In this document: positions 11,651 through 23,033 of the stretch, in pieces
Numbering within the stretch: position 1 is the stretch's first letter
How the letters are laid out: every line of letters begins with the position of its first letter
From: Liriodendron chinense
Taxonomy: Eukaryota > Streptophyta > Magnoliopsida > Magnoliales > Magnoliaceae
NCBI GenBank assembly: GCA_003013855.2
Contig: PVNU02001038.1
Span: 62,001 to 126,000, forward strand
Direction: 5' to 3'
DNA length: 64,000 nt
Program-made: the position numbers and the translations under genes
The notes under the pieces: generated by a model
Told to the model about the DNA's origin: nothing
The model's database searches: none
The model's input: the letters and a program-made list of their open reading frames with translations, nothing else

Positions 11651-14062
11651 CAATCCATTCATGCCTACACTTATGGGCCGACAAATCCTCCTCCGATCAT
11701 GCAAGGGGCAAGTCCCTTTTCTCCTCCAGTCCTCGAGCCAGTAGTACTCGAAGGAGCACTTCCATATGATGTACCAGTTGTTCAAGGGGCACCCTACAAC
11801 CATTCATGCTGGGAATCAGTCGTCCTGGAAGGAGCACAATCATACATCGAGCCCACATACAAACCTGTCATCTTACAAGGGGCAACTCCAGTTCAAGAAC
11901 AATCCAATCTGCAATGGAGGGATTATACTCATCAGCAGCAAGAACCCATTGTTTTGGAAGGAGCTCCTCCAGTCGAGCCAGTCATATTGCAAGGGGCAAA
12001 CCTTGGAGGCGTGTCAATCACACTACGGCAGCTGGGACGAACAGAGAAACCCCCTGCCATATCAAGAGGACCAGTATTCATTCCATGGGAGCCTCCTACT
12101 CCAGGAACGGTCAAGCCAGGACCGCAACCTTATGTGATCTATGAAGACCAGCCTCGATATTACCCCTTCAGCACAGGCAACAATGTAGTTCTCAAGGCAA
12201 AAGCTCCATACGAGAAAGATCTGGTACCCACACCAGCATCGTTGCAAGAACCGGTGGTCTTAGAAGGCAAAGGGGAGGAAAATTATAAAGAGGTCCCATG
12301 GCACTATCCAGAATATGCGGAAGTGGGAAACATGAATCCCAATGGGCGTTGTATCCGAAGAGATAATCAAAACAGAGGAGATCCCAAAGGCGCTCTTTCA
12401 GGCCTCGGCAACAAAAATGAAGTCGCTTACGATGTGGCGGCTCAGCTCAAGTCAATCCCTGCACAAATCTCAGTATGGGAGCTACTCTGCACATCTCGCA
12501 TACACCGAGAAATGTTTGCCAAAACCTTGAGCGATGCTTACGTCTCCTCCGATACGGCACCGGAGATGATAGCATTGGTGATTGGACAACTCCTAGCTCC
12601 ACGCTCCATCACCTTCACCGATAATGAGTTGCCACCAGAAGGACGCGATCATGGGCGATCCCTCAACATAGCTTTACGATACAAAGACCTCTGTGTCCCG
12701 CTGGTCCTTATCGATAATGGCTTAAGCTTAAATGTCTGCCCACTCAAGACTGCGGAACGTTTGGGAATCAATCCCTCTTCATTTCGACCCAGCACCATAT
12801 GTGTCAGAGCATTCGACAACACCCGCGGATCAGTGGAAGGGGAGGTCGACATAGAGGTACAGATAGGTCCGGAAGTCTCCACCATCACATTTCAAATTCT
12901 GGATATATCAGCCTCTTTCAACATGCTGCTCGGACGGCCTTGGCTGCACAAGGTTGGAGCTGTGCCGTCAACCCTGCATCAACGAGTGAAATACATATGT
13001 GGAAATCAAGTGATCTCTATCCATGCGGAGAAGGAGCTCATCATTCCTTCCAATGCTGCTGCCACTGAACCAGACATCCCGGTCATCGATATCCAGCACT
13101 CTGAAGAAGTCATCCCGTTTCACAGTTTCGAATTCGAGACTGTGAACTCTATCGCCAATCCAGAACCGATAAGGGCGGACCGTGTCTTTTCACCGGCAGA
13201 GCGTCTGAGCCTCAAATACCGAATGAAGAATGACTTCAAGTCCAGAAAGGTACCGCTGATATATAACCAACGCAAATGGGGACTCAGATACAGGGCAACC
13301 TTCATGGACAAAAGAAGGAAGAAATTTCGGTGCTCACCCATCCAATTCGTCAAGCCAGGAGAACCTTGCAAAGATCCAGGAGGGAATCAACCGACTGCAC
13401 TACACAAAGGGCTCCCGATAAGCCTAGTTTGGGCCACGTGGCCCCCCATTCGATGGGATCAGATTCTCGAATCATCTAAGCCTCCAGAAGAAGAAGGAAA
13501 TGATGAAGATGAAGAAGAAAGTCAAATACAGCAGCTTCAGGACCAGGTTACTTTGATACCTGCTCCTAACCAGGGGCACAACCTGCCCACTTCAGCATCA
13601 ATCAACCAGGGGCACAACCTGCCCGCTTCAATTCCAGCCAGTCAGGGGCACCTCTTGCCCACCTCAACATCAATCAGCAAGGGGCACAACTCGCCCATAT
13701 CAACATCATCAATCATCAGCCAGGGGCAGAAGCAGCCCATCTATTGGACCAAGAAAGGGAAATGGCCAGCCCTGGATTGGTCCGATGTCCAGATCCCAAA
13801 CATGTGTCTAGCCGTGGAACCAGACGAACTGCAATGCGAAGTAAGTGATCCGGGAGGGACTGAGTACGACTCAGATCTCGAACCCGACCAGCAAGAAATC
13901 ATGGTCATTGGGCCAGAATGTGATTCTTCGCCCGAATCATCAACCCCCACCTCTTCAGGGGAGGAAGTGTGGGGTCCTGAATGGTCATTCATTCCCCTAA
14001 CTTTTGAATCAGCCAAAGAGCCATCTGAGGGCTCTGGCTTCCAAAAAAAAATGTCTGTTTAA
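11651..14062 (+). pseudogene. pro: Inner element gag-pro spacer and aspartic protease
   Basis: This continues the gag frame and is open for 903 codons from 11351. Residues roughly 110-300 of that stretch form an unusual spacer with repeated VVLEGA/VILQGA peptides. The retroviral-type aspartic protease lies at about 12650-12990 with the active-site triad region LIDNGLSLNV and the flap-side LLGRPWLH. The Tat form is normally D-N-G-S; here Leu follows the Gly. A long acidic tail with GHNLP peptide repeats (13570-13735) leads to TAA at 14060-14062. Protease would cleave the polyprotein. It cannot be made from the genomic frame because of the upstream gag stops. Confidence 0.85.
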
Positions 14063-14109
14063 GCAGCGACCGGAACTTTGGAACAAATTGGGCTCAATCA
14101 TGGTCTGCA

Positions 14110-15976
14110 ATGCCCACTTGTTCAAAGTCCCATGAATTTCAAAAAATCAAAAAAATCAAAAACTTTCAAAAGCCAAAAACATCTAGCATTTCCATTTCAG
14201 AAAAATCTCAAAAACCAAAAAACATTCCTTTTCCTGCATTCAATAGTGTGCCAAGTTCGTCAAAAGAGTCACATGAGTTTGAAGTCGAATCATATGACTT
14301 TGACATCGAATTAGACTTCGAGCTCATGGGTCTGGATGAAGCTCGGGATAAGGAAGATGATGACCCAGCTCCTGAACTTGAGGATCTCCTCAAAAAGTTT
14401 GAATCTAAAGCCAATGTTGTAGCCGATGATTTCGAGATAGTAAACTTGGGGACACCTGAGATCCCTAGGGAAGTACGCATTGGAAAATCGTTGCTGCCTG
14501 AGATGAAACAGAAAATGATAGAGTTCCTAGCTGCAAGATTGTCCAACTTCGCGTTCTCATATGAAGACATGCCGGGGCTCGATGAAGAGCTCGTTGTACA
14601 CCATCTGCCAACCAAGGCAGATATGAAGCCAGTGAAGCAGAAACTTCGAAGAATGAAGCCAGAATGGGCTCTGAAAGTCCGAGATGAAGTCATCAAGCAG
14701 TACAATGCGGGATTCTTGGTAGTCTCCAACTACCCTGAATGGCTCGCCAACATCGTGCCAATACCAAAAAAGGACGGCAAGGTTCGAATGTGCATCGACT
14801 TCCGAGATCTCAACAAGGCCAGTCCTAAAGATGACTTCCCTTTGCCACATATCGACACTCTGGTCAACAATACTGCTGGATACAAGGTCTTCTCATTCAT
14901 GGACGGGTTCAGGTTACAATCAGATCAAGATGGCTGTCGAAGATCGCGAGAAGACATCGTTTATCACTCCCTGGGGAACTTTCTGTTACAGGGTAATGCC
15001 GTTCGGTCTAAAGAACACAGGAGTAACATATCAACGAGCAATGACAGCATTATTCCATGACATGATGAATAAAGAGCTTGAAGTATATGTGGACGACATG
15101 ATTGTTAAATCTCGCACAATTGAAGGACACTTTGAAGATCTGAAAAAATTATTCAACAGATTAGAAAAGTATAAGCTCCACCTCAACCCTCAGAAATGTG
15201 TCTTCGGTGCAATGGGAGGTAAGCTCCTCGGCTTTATGGTGAGTGAGGATGGCATCAGGGTCGACGAGACCAAAACCAGGGCAATCATCGAGATGCCCCC
15301 TCCTAGAACAGAGAAAGAAATTCGTGGCTTCCTCGGCAGAATTCAATACATCAGTCGCTTCATCGCACAGCTCACACCTATTTGTGAGCCCATTTTCAAG
15401 CTCCTTCGGAAGAAAGTTCCAAAAGAATGGAATGATGATTGCCAAGTCGCCTTCAACCGTATCAAGAAATATCTCATGAATCCTCCAGTCCTAGTGCCAC
15501 CCACTCCCGGACGACCACTATTGTTATACATCTCGGTAGCAGAAGAAGCCATTGGCTGTGTCCTCAGCCAGCACAACGAGACTGGGAAGAAGGAACAAGC
15601 AATATATTATTTGAGCCGAAAGTTCACCGACCACGAGACCAGGTATTCCCCGATCGAGAAGACTTGCCTCGCCCTAGTCTGGGCAACTCAACGACTCCGT
15701 CAATACATGATTGCATTCCCTATTCTCCTCCTCGCTCACATGGATCCGCTCAAGTACCTGTTCAAGAAACTGGCACTTACTGGAAGGATAGCTAAATGGC
15801 AGCTACTCCTGTCTGAATTCGACATCACCTATGTCACTCAGAAGGCAATCAAGGGACAGGCCCTCGCCGATCATCTTGCCGCTCGCTCACTCCTGGATTA
15901 TCAACCGCTCAAGACATTCTTTCCTGATGAAGATCTCTTGCTCATTGAAGAGGAAGAAAAGAAGAAAAAAAGATGA
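14110..15976 (+). pseudogene. pol: Inner element reverse transcriptase-RNase H
   Basis: This copies the element's RNA into DNA. An N-terminal 'EIVNLGTPEIPREVRIG' stretch leads into the RT domain ('MCIDFRDLNKASPKDDFPLP', 'YRVMPFGLKNTG', catalytic YVDDMIVKS at about 15085). The RT-linked RNase H connection follows ('YYLSRKFTDHETRYSPIEK', 'LLLSEFDITYV'). The frame changes near 14905-14912 within the DGFSGYNQ motif, consistent with a one-base loss, and again in an A/G-rich tract at about 15955-15972. Relative to gag-pro it lies in a different frame (break between 14062 and 14110). Ogre elements carry an intron near this border, but I could not define one here. Confidence 0.88.
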
Positions 15977-16466
15977 GTGGACGTTATTCTTCGACAGCGC
16001 AGCAAATTCTAAAGGAAGTGGTATTGGAGCAATCCTCTACTCTCCAGACGATGTCCCTATTCCTACCTCAAGGTGCATAGCATTCGAGTGCACCAACAAC
16101 ATGGCAGAGTACGAAGCATGCATCGCTGGCTTAAGGGAAGCCATGATCTTGGGTGTCAAGAAGCTACGAGTATTTGGAGACTCATAGCTTATCATCAATC
16201 AGACCAATGGCGAATGGAAAACCAAAGACGAGAAGTTGATACCATATCATGTGTACCTTGAAAATTTGATCGAGGAGTTCGAAGAAGTCACCTTCTCATA
16301 CATGCCCAGAGCCAAGAACCAGTTTGCAGATGCTCTCGCAGCACTTGCATCAATGCTCGAGATACCAAAAGGAGCTTCAGAATGGGAGCTCACAGTCGAA
16401 ATTCAAGATGAACCTGCTTTCTGCCTGAAAATAGAAGAAGCCGAAGCTGTCCCTGACAAACCCTGA
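15957..16466 (+). pseudogene. Inner element second, archaeal-type RNase H
   Basis: This extra RNase H between RT-RNase H and integrase is a hallmark of the Tat lineage. The four acidic positions are visible: FFDSAANSKGSG, NNMAEYEACI, VFGDS and NQFADALAAL. An in-frame TAG at 16185-16187, directly after GDS, fits a CAG-to-TAG change. TGA at 16464-16466 (before 'YADIKQYL') fits TGG to TGA. The family's role in the cell is not settled; assisting RNA removal during reverse transcription is the usual proposal. Confidence 0.82.
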
Positions 16467-17714
16467 TATGCCGACATCAAGCAATATCTCAAAACCCAGG
16501 AGTATCCAGAGTCAGCAACAGCAACAGATTGTCGAACCATTCAGCGTTTGGCCGGCCAGTTCACCATCAGTGGCGAAGTTCTTTACAAGCGATCCTATAA
16601 TCACATCCTCCTCCGATGCGTCGATGAAACAGAAGCTGCAAAGATCATGAAAGAAATACACGAAGGAATCTGTGGCCCACACATGAACGGGCACATGATG
16701 GCAAAGAAGATTCTACGACTCGGCTACTATTGGCTCACCATGGAGACAGACTGCTGCCAGCACGTCAGAAAATGCTTCAAATGTCAGGAGCATGCAAATC
16801 AAATTCATGCCCCCTCATCAAAGTTATACAACCTGACCACCCCCTGGCCCTTCTCCATGTGGGGACTCGACATCATCGGCAAGATCAGTCCCAAAGCATC
16901 CAACGGTCATGAGTACATACTTGTGGCAGTCGACTACTTCACCAAGTGGGTAGAGGCAGCCTCCTACACCACGATTGCAGCATCTCAGGTGATCAAATTC
17001 ATGAAGAACAACATCAAATGCCGGTATGGAATCCCTAATGTTATCATCACAGATAATGGGACCCAGTTCGTCAACAAGAAGATGGATGACTTCCTCAGCA
17101 AATTCAAGATCCAACATCATCGATCAAGCCCTTACCGTCCCCAGATGAATGGTGGGGTAGAAGCCGCAAACAAGACAATCGTCAGGATACTCGAAAAGAT
17201 GGTCGTGACCTATCGAGATTGGTCAGATATGCTCCCATATGCACTTTGGGCCTATTGAACTTCTGTACGGTCTGCTACGGGCGTTACTCCTTTCGAGCTT
17301 ACTTATGGAATGGAAGCAGTTCTACCAGTCGAGGTGGAAATACCATCGCTACGAGTGTTACTCGAAAGCGGAATTGAAGAACGAGAATGGCAACGGGCCA
17401 GATTTGATCAGTTGCAGCTAGCAGATGAAAAGCGCATGCGTACACTAAGTCATTCACAGTGCTATCAGAAAAGGATCGCTCGGGCTTACAACAAGAGAGT
17501 CCGAAAAAGAAGTTTTAAGGTAGGTGACATGGTCATGAAGAAGATTCTACCATCGCACCTTCCGGATCCCAGAGGAAAGTTCAAACCCTCGTGGGACGGA
17601 CCGCTGATCATTAGAGAAGTACTTCCCGGAGGCGCCCTCAGACTCACCAGCATGAGAGGGGTGGATCTTCCTGAGCCAACCAACGCCGACAACGTGATGA
17701 TCTTTCACGGGTAA
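16467..17714 (+). pseudogene. int: Inner element integrase
   Basis: This joins the DNA copy to the host chromosome. The HHCC zinc domain is visible (EIHEGICGPH...GH, CFKCQ). The catalytic core D, D and E lie in MWGLDIIG, IITDNGTQF and NGGVEAANKTI. A C-terminal GDMVMKK...FKPSWDGPLIIREVL region follows, with no chromodomain, as in Tat elements. One TGA (17256-17258, in AYxTSVRSATG) fits CGA to TGA. Otherwise the frame is open from 16467 to the TAA at 17712-17714. Confidence 0.88.
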
Positions 17715-18820
17715 GCCATTCTGACCTTATCAAGAGTTACTTTAATAGAGCTGAAGTCAAGAGGTCAAAGCTGAGACCTCTGAGAAATCATTTTCGTCCA
17801 CCAACAAGTGTTTCAAATAAGGGGATTCAAAAAGAGAGAAATACAAAAAAAAAAAAGAAAAAAAAGAATACAAAAGAAAAAAAAAGAAGAAAAGAGAAAA
17901 AGGAAGCCAAAGCAAGGCACCCAAGAAAAAAATCAACCCAAGAAGAAACACAGTCATCCATCCATTCATCTTAGAAGGTTGATAGCAAAGACCGACAGCT
18001 CTATCATCGTAACCTAGAATAAGGGCTGAAAGACTGCCATCGGCCGGCAACGACGGATTCCCGACCTCTAGCCGCCGCAGTTATCCAAAGATCCAGAGAA
18101 AGAAAAAAGAGAAAAAGAAAATGTGTGCCTAAACAAAGAGGGCGGAGTGAAAACCTGAAAGGGCGCTCCGAGTAAAAACAGTGGGCATACAGCGGACTTG
18201 GTGAAAACCTGAAAGGGCGCCGAGGGTAAAAACAGCATAGCTGCCAAGGGGCAGGCAAGATCAAACACCCGGGACGTGGTGAAAACCCGAAAGGGCGCCA
18301 CGGGCAAAAATGACGAGAAAAGGCCGGCTGTGGTGAAAACTCGAAAGAGCGCTATAGGCAAAAATGACTCAAATGAAAAAAGAAAAAAAATGAAAAGTGC
18401 AGGTACCAAGAAATCATACAGTCCAGATCGGTTCGAGCCGTCACAGTTCAAGAACAAGAAGAAGTGCAGTCAGGAGCGAAGAGCTCTGCAAATTTTGACA
18501 ATCTCAAGAGGCAATAGTTTCCGTTGCCTACATCCCTAGGGAACCAAAGGATCACTCAAGTCAAATCTCGAGACATCGGTCAAAGCATTGACCGAGCCCC
18601 AGTTCTGATTCCTATATCCCAACACAAAATTCAGACACACACTCACAAGACAGCTCATGGCACAATAGATTCTCAAAAAGTTTTCTTCTTTTTTTTTCAT
18701 TAAAAACATTATATTTCTTTTACACATATCATGTCATCTTTTTTAAAAAAATACAAAAAAAAAAATGCATCATCATCAATCATATATGCAAAAAAGGGAA
18801 TGTGCAAGTGGCCAACACAA
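17715..18820. other. Post-integrase untranslated region, A-rich
   Basis: 17815-17945 is an A-rich run (aaaaaagaaaa type). The hairpin array 18143-18357 follows. 18360-18820 shows no coding signal on the plus strand and lies just past the stop of the minus-strand DUF7745-like gene (18821). It would form the 3' untranslated parts of both the sense pol and the antisense gene transcripts. Confidence 0.6.
18143..18357 (+). repeat. Four-unit array of conserved hairpins (candidate structured RNA)
   Basis: Each unit reads stem-TGAAAA-(3 bp) GAAA (3 bp)-CG-stem. Unit 1 is 18143-18170 (CGGAG/CTCCG), unit 2 is 18197-18224 (CTTGG/CCGAG), unit 3 is 18275-18302 (CGTGG/CCACG) and unit 4 is 18328-18357 (CTGTGG/CTATAG). 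Outer stems differ in sequence but keep pairing. The inner stem varies as CCT/GGG, CCC/GGG and CTC/GAG around a constant GAAA loop. An A-rich (G/GC)(T/C)AAAAA tail follows each unit. Compensatory changes suggest selection on RNA structure. The function is unknown. Confidence 0.7.
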
Positions 18821-21361
18821 TCAATCTCTACCCTCCTCCTCGGCCACATCAGGTAAGTCCTCTGACTCATAAAAAGATAACCTCTCTCTCAACCTACTCA
18901 CCTCCATACGCAGGTAATGCGCCTCATCGCGCTCAAGGATACGGATCGCTGTCTCCTCATCAGACAACCTCTGATCGGCAGCCAATCTCCTCGACATCAT
19001 CTCACAATGATACCGAAGTGAAGAAATCTCAGACAGCAGATGGCCATGAGTGGCCAAAAGGAAGCAAGGATCAATGAATGGGCGCTCCTCAAAAGGTTCA
19101 TATGAACCAGATGAAGAGCCGGCATCTCCAAGGATATCCTGTCATCCTCATCAACAGTCTGGTGCCAGCAAGGGATACGTCGATACAAAGACTGCTCAGC
19201 GACTCAGTACTGATATGGGGCGGTCACCATCGGAAAAGTCCGCAGCTCAAAACCCAGCAAATCAGTAGTCAAGTAACTCGCCCAAGATCCATCAACTCGG
19301 GTCCTAAAGTCAGAGGATCTAGATGGAAGTGCTCGACGCCCGATACCCGTGAAAGCGAAAAGAGGAACATCCTGCTCATACCCAAACTGCCGCAGGAACC
19401 GAATGGGATGGTAAGAAAAGTAAAATCGAAAGCCTACCAACATCAGAGGAAGGCGGTGTGCATCGCAAAACACTGGAGGAAGTGAAAGCCAAGATGACTC
19501 CCAACGAACGTTCCAGTCACGAAGTTCAGCAAACATCCTGCGATACAAGGGCTCGCTCATCCTAGTTGTATGAGGAAGAAACTCCATGATATAACGCATG
19601 ATGTCAGAGCTAGGAATGCCAGGAAGGGGTACAGGAACGGTCAAAGAAAGATGCTCCCATAGCCAGACCTGATCACAAAAAGGAAAAGAAGTTCAGCTAG
19701 AGCCAAGCAATTCCTAACAAAGCAAGAAGAAAAAAGGTGTAGAAAAGATACCTGAAGAAAGGCACAGCAGCCGCGAAGGACAAGAGTGCGGCCCAGGGCG
19801 CAGTCAGTCAGCCCATTAAACAGTTCGGCCAAGATAAGAGAAATAATCCCCTGCCGTCGGATAGCTCGGCTCATCACCTCAAAAAGCAGAGGAGTCTGGG
19901 ACCTGCGCCATCTCGAGAACAGCACCTCAGCTATCAAGTAGAACATCAGTGCATTCCAAGCAAAGGTAGAATCGGCCACGCTCCGAAGACCCGAAAAAAG
20001 GTCATACAGTAAATCCAAGGAGAACACTACAGCATCCTGGCTAGCGGCTACAGGCCGAACAAGATAGGGGATCCCGAACCAGTTCTCAGTGTAGCAGTCT
20101 TCGGCGAGAAATACTGAGTATAATCCCAGGGTAGGCCTGTCAAGCGGTCAAGCTCCTCCAAAGAGGGTCCCATCTCCATATCGTTGAACGCGAACAAGTT
20201 CAACGAAGGGACCCAGTCAATCAAGGCAGCTCCGAGCATCCTCCAATCAATGTCAACTCTGGCCATCTGGATCAGACTGCAGAAGCCATAGGACTCCAAA
20301 TCCTGAATCTCATAAGCTGACAAACCATCGAGCCAAGCAAGCAGCCGTGGCGAGCAAGAAGGACGAGGAAGCAGCTGACAAGTCCTCACTGGCACCCCCT
20401 CCAAAACAAAAGGCCCAGAAATCAATGACAACTCATCGAGGATCGGAAGGTCAACGGACGAGTGAGAAGGAAAAGCTGGAACCTCTGCAGACTCGACAGC
20501 CCCTGACCTGCCATCAGTAACGGCTATGTCTGATATAATCGCATCACTATTTGAAACTGTCATAACCTCAGCCGCATGAGAAGACTCGCCCACCTTATGA
20601 ACGGAGTGCGCAAAAGACCGATGATCAGGAGAAGGATGATACTCCCCATCAAAAGGGCTACCAGCGAAGATCACACCACACATCGTGGCATCCTGGCTAA
20701 TCTGACCGTCGAAAAATGCATCTGAACCATAAAAAAGGGTCCTGGCAACCCCGATCGAAGAATCAACGGTCAGATCTGGACCTGCGGCCCTCTCCAACAG
20801 GAAATCATGAATCCAGTCATCATCCTGGCCGATCAAAGGGATCATCGAGGCATCCACACTATCCATCATCAAGGGGACATCATCAATGATCACATCAAGT
20901 CCACCCAAACAAGTGTGCCGCACATCTCGGCCCTCATCAAGAGCATCCAAACCGTCAAAGGTACCATCTGAACCATCCATCCCATCCAGACAGGAGATCA
21001 GCCCATCTATGTCCATCATGGTCCCATCACCCCCATCAGTCACATCATCCATGCGGCCCATATTCAAGGGATGCATAGCCTCACCTATGTCCCATCCTCC
21101 CATCTCATCCATGCCATCCATTTCTCCCACAATCAAAGCCCCATTCAAATCTGGAATTTCAGCATGGCTGCCATTAATGGGGCCATTCAAAGCTCCACCA
21201 ACCACCATCCCTAACCCCTCACCAATGCCCCCAAATCAATGCTCCATCTCCACCATCTACTAAAGAAAGCCCTCCATCATTAAAGCCTTCAACATTTTCT
21301 GAAGTGTGGGACCCACCATGGACAGCCCCTATAGCCCCTAAATCTCCACCATCCATTGCCC
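18821..21361 (-). pseudogene. Antisense DUF7745-like gene carried by inner element
   Basis: Read right to left, a candidate start (MDGGDLGAIG...) lies near 21361. An acidic Asp/Gly/Met-rich N-terminus follows, then a conserved block ('YEIQDLESYGFCSLI', 'VDIDWRMLGAALIDW', 'MGPSLEELDRLTGLPWD') that resembles plant DUF7745 proteins from memory. It continues as 'FYLIAEVLFSRW', 'IISLILAELFNGL' and, after an intron (19669-19751), 'VWLWEHLSL...LPPVFC'. The C-terminus (18821-19057) is a coiled coil ('RILERDEAHYLRMEVSRLRE'). Frame breaks lie near 21210-21220 and 20050-20110, and a stop at 19204-19206 (probable CGA to TGA). No function is known; the protein is not needed for retrotransposition in general. 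Confidence 0.65.
19669..19751 (-). other. Candidate 83-bp intron in antisense DUF7745-like gene
   Basis: On the minus strand the exon ends CTTCAG, followed by GTATCT; the intron ends TTTGTGATCAG before GTCTGGCTATGGGAG. Removing it joins 'GCCAFLQ' to 'VWLWEHLS' in phase 0 and links two otherwise separate reading frames. The donor and acceptor follow GT-AG. Confidence 0.65.
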
Positions 21362-22288
21362 AAGAAAGGACAAAGCAAGATGAGGACAAAATGAAGAGAA
21401 AAGACAAGGAGAAAAGAAGATTCATGGCTGGAATCGAATGGTCCAGTACAGAGAATGTGGGGACAAGAGCAGGGGACAGAAAAGAATGTCCGAACCTGAG
21501 CCAGCCCAGGCCGCTCAAGAGGCGAGCCTTGGGCGGCCCGCTCTGGGCCGCCCGTACGGACGCGTTCCCTCTCTCTCCGCGGGATTGGCTCCAGGGTTCT
21601 TGGTAGGTGAGGCTGACAGTCCACGTCAGCAGATGGCACCCCGAGGGCCGCCCAAGGCTCCAGCCCACTCCGGATTTCGATTGAGGTTTATCAAGATCAT
21701 TTAGAAAGTACCCCACCGTTCCAATCATGAAGCACTGCGGCCAGAATGGGTCTGATCAAGTCAAAGAGAAGGAAAGGTGATCAAGTGGGGGCCACAAGCA
21801 ATCTAAGTCATTCAAAGACTAGATCATCATGATCTGAACCATGGAAGAGCTCGCATGGGTCATCAAATAGCAAGACCAAGGGTTTGATCATCAAAAGAAG
21901 GGTCAGAATCCAAAGATCGGATCATCAAGTGGGCCCACAAGGCCAATCAAGCGATCTGAACCGTTCAAGTCATCATCCACACCATGAGAAGCCTTCTTGG
22001 CCTCACAAATCATCAAAAAGAGGTGCTCCAAGGCAAAGCAGAGGTCTAGAAGGGGCCCACAAGGCCAATCAAGCAATCTGAACCGTTCAATTCATCATCC
22101 ATGTAGTCAAGAAGTCTCATCTTACACAAATCATTAAGGAATGAATCAAAAGCCAAAACATCCAGACATCATCAAGGGATTTGAGACAAGTCAAAGACTG
22201 TATATTCATTCAGAAAATTTTCTACAGAAGAAGGTACAAGCCAAAAGGAGAAGGCCATCCATCAAGTAAAGCTAAATACAAAAGCAGG
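21362..22288. other. Spacer between the two antisense genes
   Basis: No coding signal on either strand holds up here. A short repeat 'gggcccacaaggccaatcaa' occurs near 21930 and again near 22055, each followed by 'gatctgaaccgttcaa'-like text. This could contain the promoter or leader of the DUF7745-like gene, but I see no clear TATA box. Confidence 0.45.
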
Positions 22289-22723
22289 CTACAAGTCGCC
22301 AACATAGTCGTCATCGTCCCTCCTCTCGTCCCGCTCCCGACGGTAAAGATCCATCAAAGGAGCAGTCACCGAGCCTCCAGCATATCTGCGACGGCCCCCT
22401 GGAACGTAGAGCGAAGGAAGCAGAGGCCCCTGGCCGTACAGCAAATACCACTCATCATAGTCATGATCCGGGATCGTGAAACGAAATTCGGGCTGGCCCA
22501 CGAGAGCCCCAGCTCTCTCATCAGCCGGGATCTGAGCAGCTGGAGGAGGTGCAGAACAGGGGACCCGAGCCACCCCGGTAACTTGCCGAAGCAACCTCTC
22601 GCCCAGATACCACTGAAAAGATTCAGCGTCGGAAAGCATGATACGGAGATATGAAGCATCATATGCCTCCATGCGCTGAGGGGTGTAATAGAGAGGGAAG
22701 CTAGCATACGGCATCCGAGCGAG

Positions 22724-22792
22724 CTACAGCAAACAAGGTCACCGCGATCAGTTACAGTGCAGCACGAGGGGTAAGGAAAGCAAGATACTTAC
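22724..22792 (-). other. Candidate 69-bp intron in antisense PMD gene
   Basis: The minus-strand donor is GAC|GTAAGTATC and the acceptor is TTTGCTGTAG|CTCGCTCGG. GTAAGT is the consensus donor. Splicing joins 'ADIDGLTVDD' to 'LARMPYASFPLYY'. Confidence 0.65.
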
Positions 22793-22957
22793 GTCATCAA
22801 CGGTCAACCCGTCTATGTCAGCGCTCCAATTGTCCCTAGAAACTTGGGAGTTCCGCTGACTGTTTTGCTGGTGCCAGTACATGTGGCGATACAAAGAGGG
22901 TTCAATGTCATCCCGCATCCTCGGCGCGAGATGGAGAAGATGGTTATAAAAGCAGGT

Positions 22958-23033
22958 CTGGGCAAAAGCACATCTAGTGAATCAGAGAGAGAAAGAAGGC
23001 AAATGTCTCGAAGAAAGGTGAATGAAGAAATAC
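22958..23033 (-). other. Candidate 76-bp intron in antisense PMD gene
   Basis: The minus-strand donor is CGAG|GTATTTC and the acceptor is TTTTGCCCAG|ACCTGC, with a T-rich tract before the AG. It joins 'GFWPVVE' to 'TCFYNHLLHL' in phase 0. Confidence 0.6.

Noticed and set aside
14208..14729. 173-codon minus-strand frame over the RT start
   Set aside because: It mirrors the codon pattern of the plus-strand RT, has a Ser-rich shadow composition and no domain. It is not a gene.
17310..17714. A chromodomain at the integrase C-terminus
   Set aside because: The C-terminal sequence ends shortly after the GDxV and WDGP motifs; no chromodomain residues are present in either element.
21219..21728. Minus-strand frame of 169 codons with a hydrophobic stretch, possible signal peptide
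   Set aside because: The upstream part lacks any conserved feature; only the last part (from about 21361) reads into the DUF7745-like gene, after a frame break.
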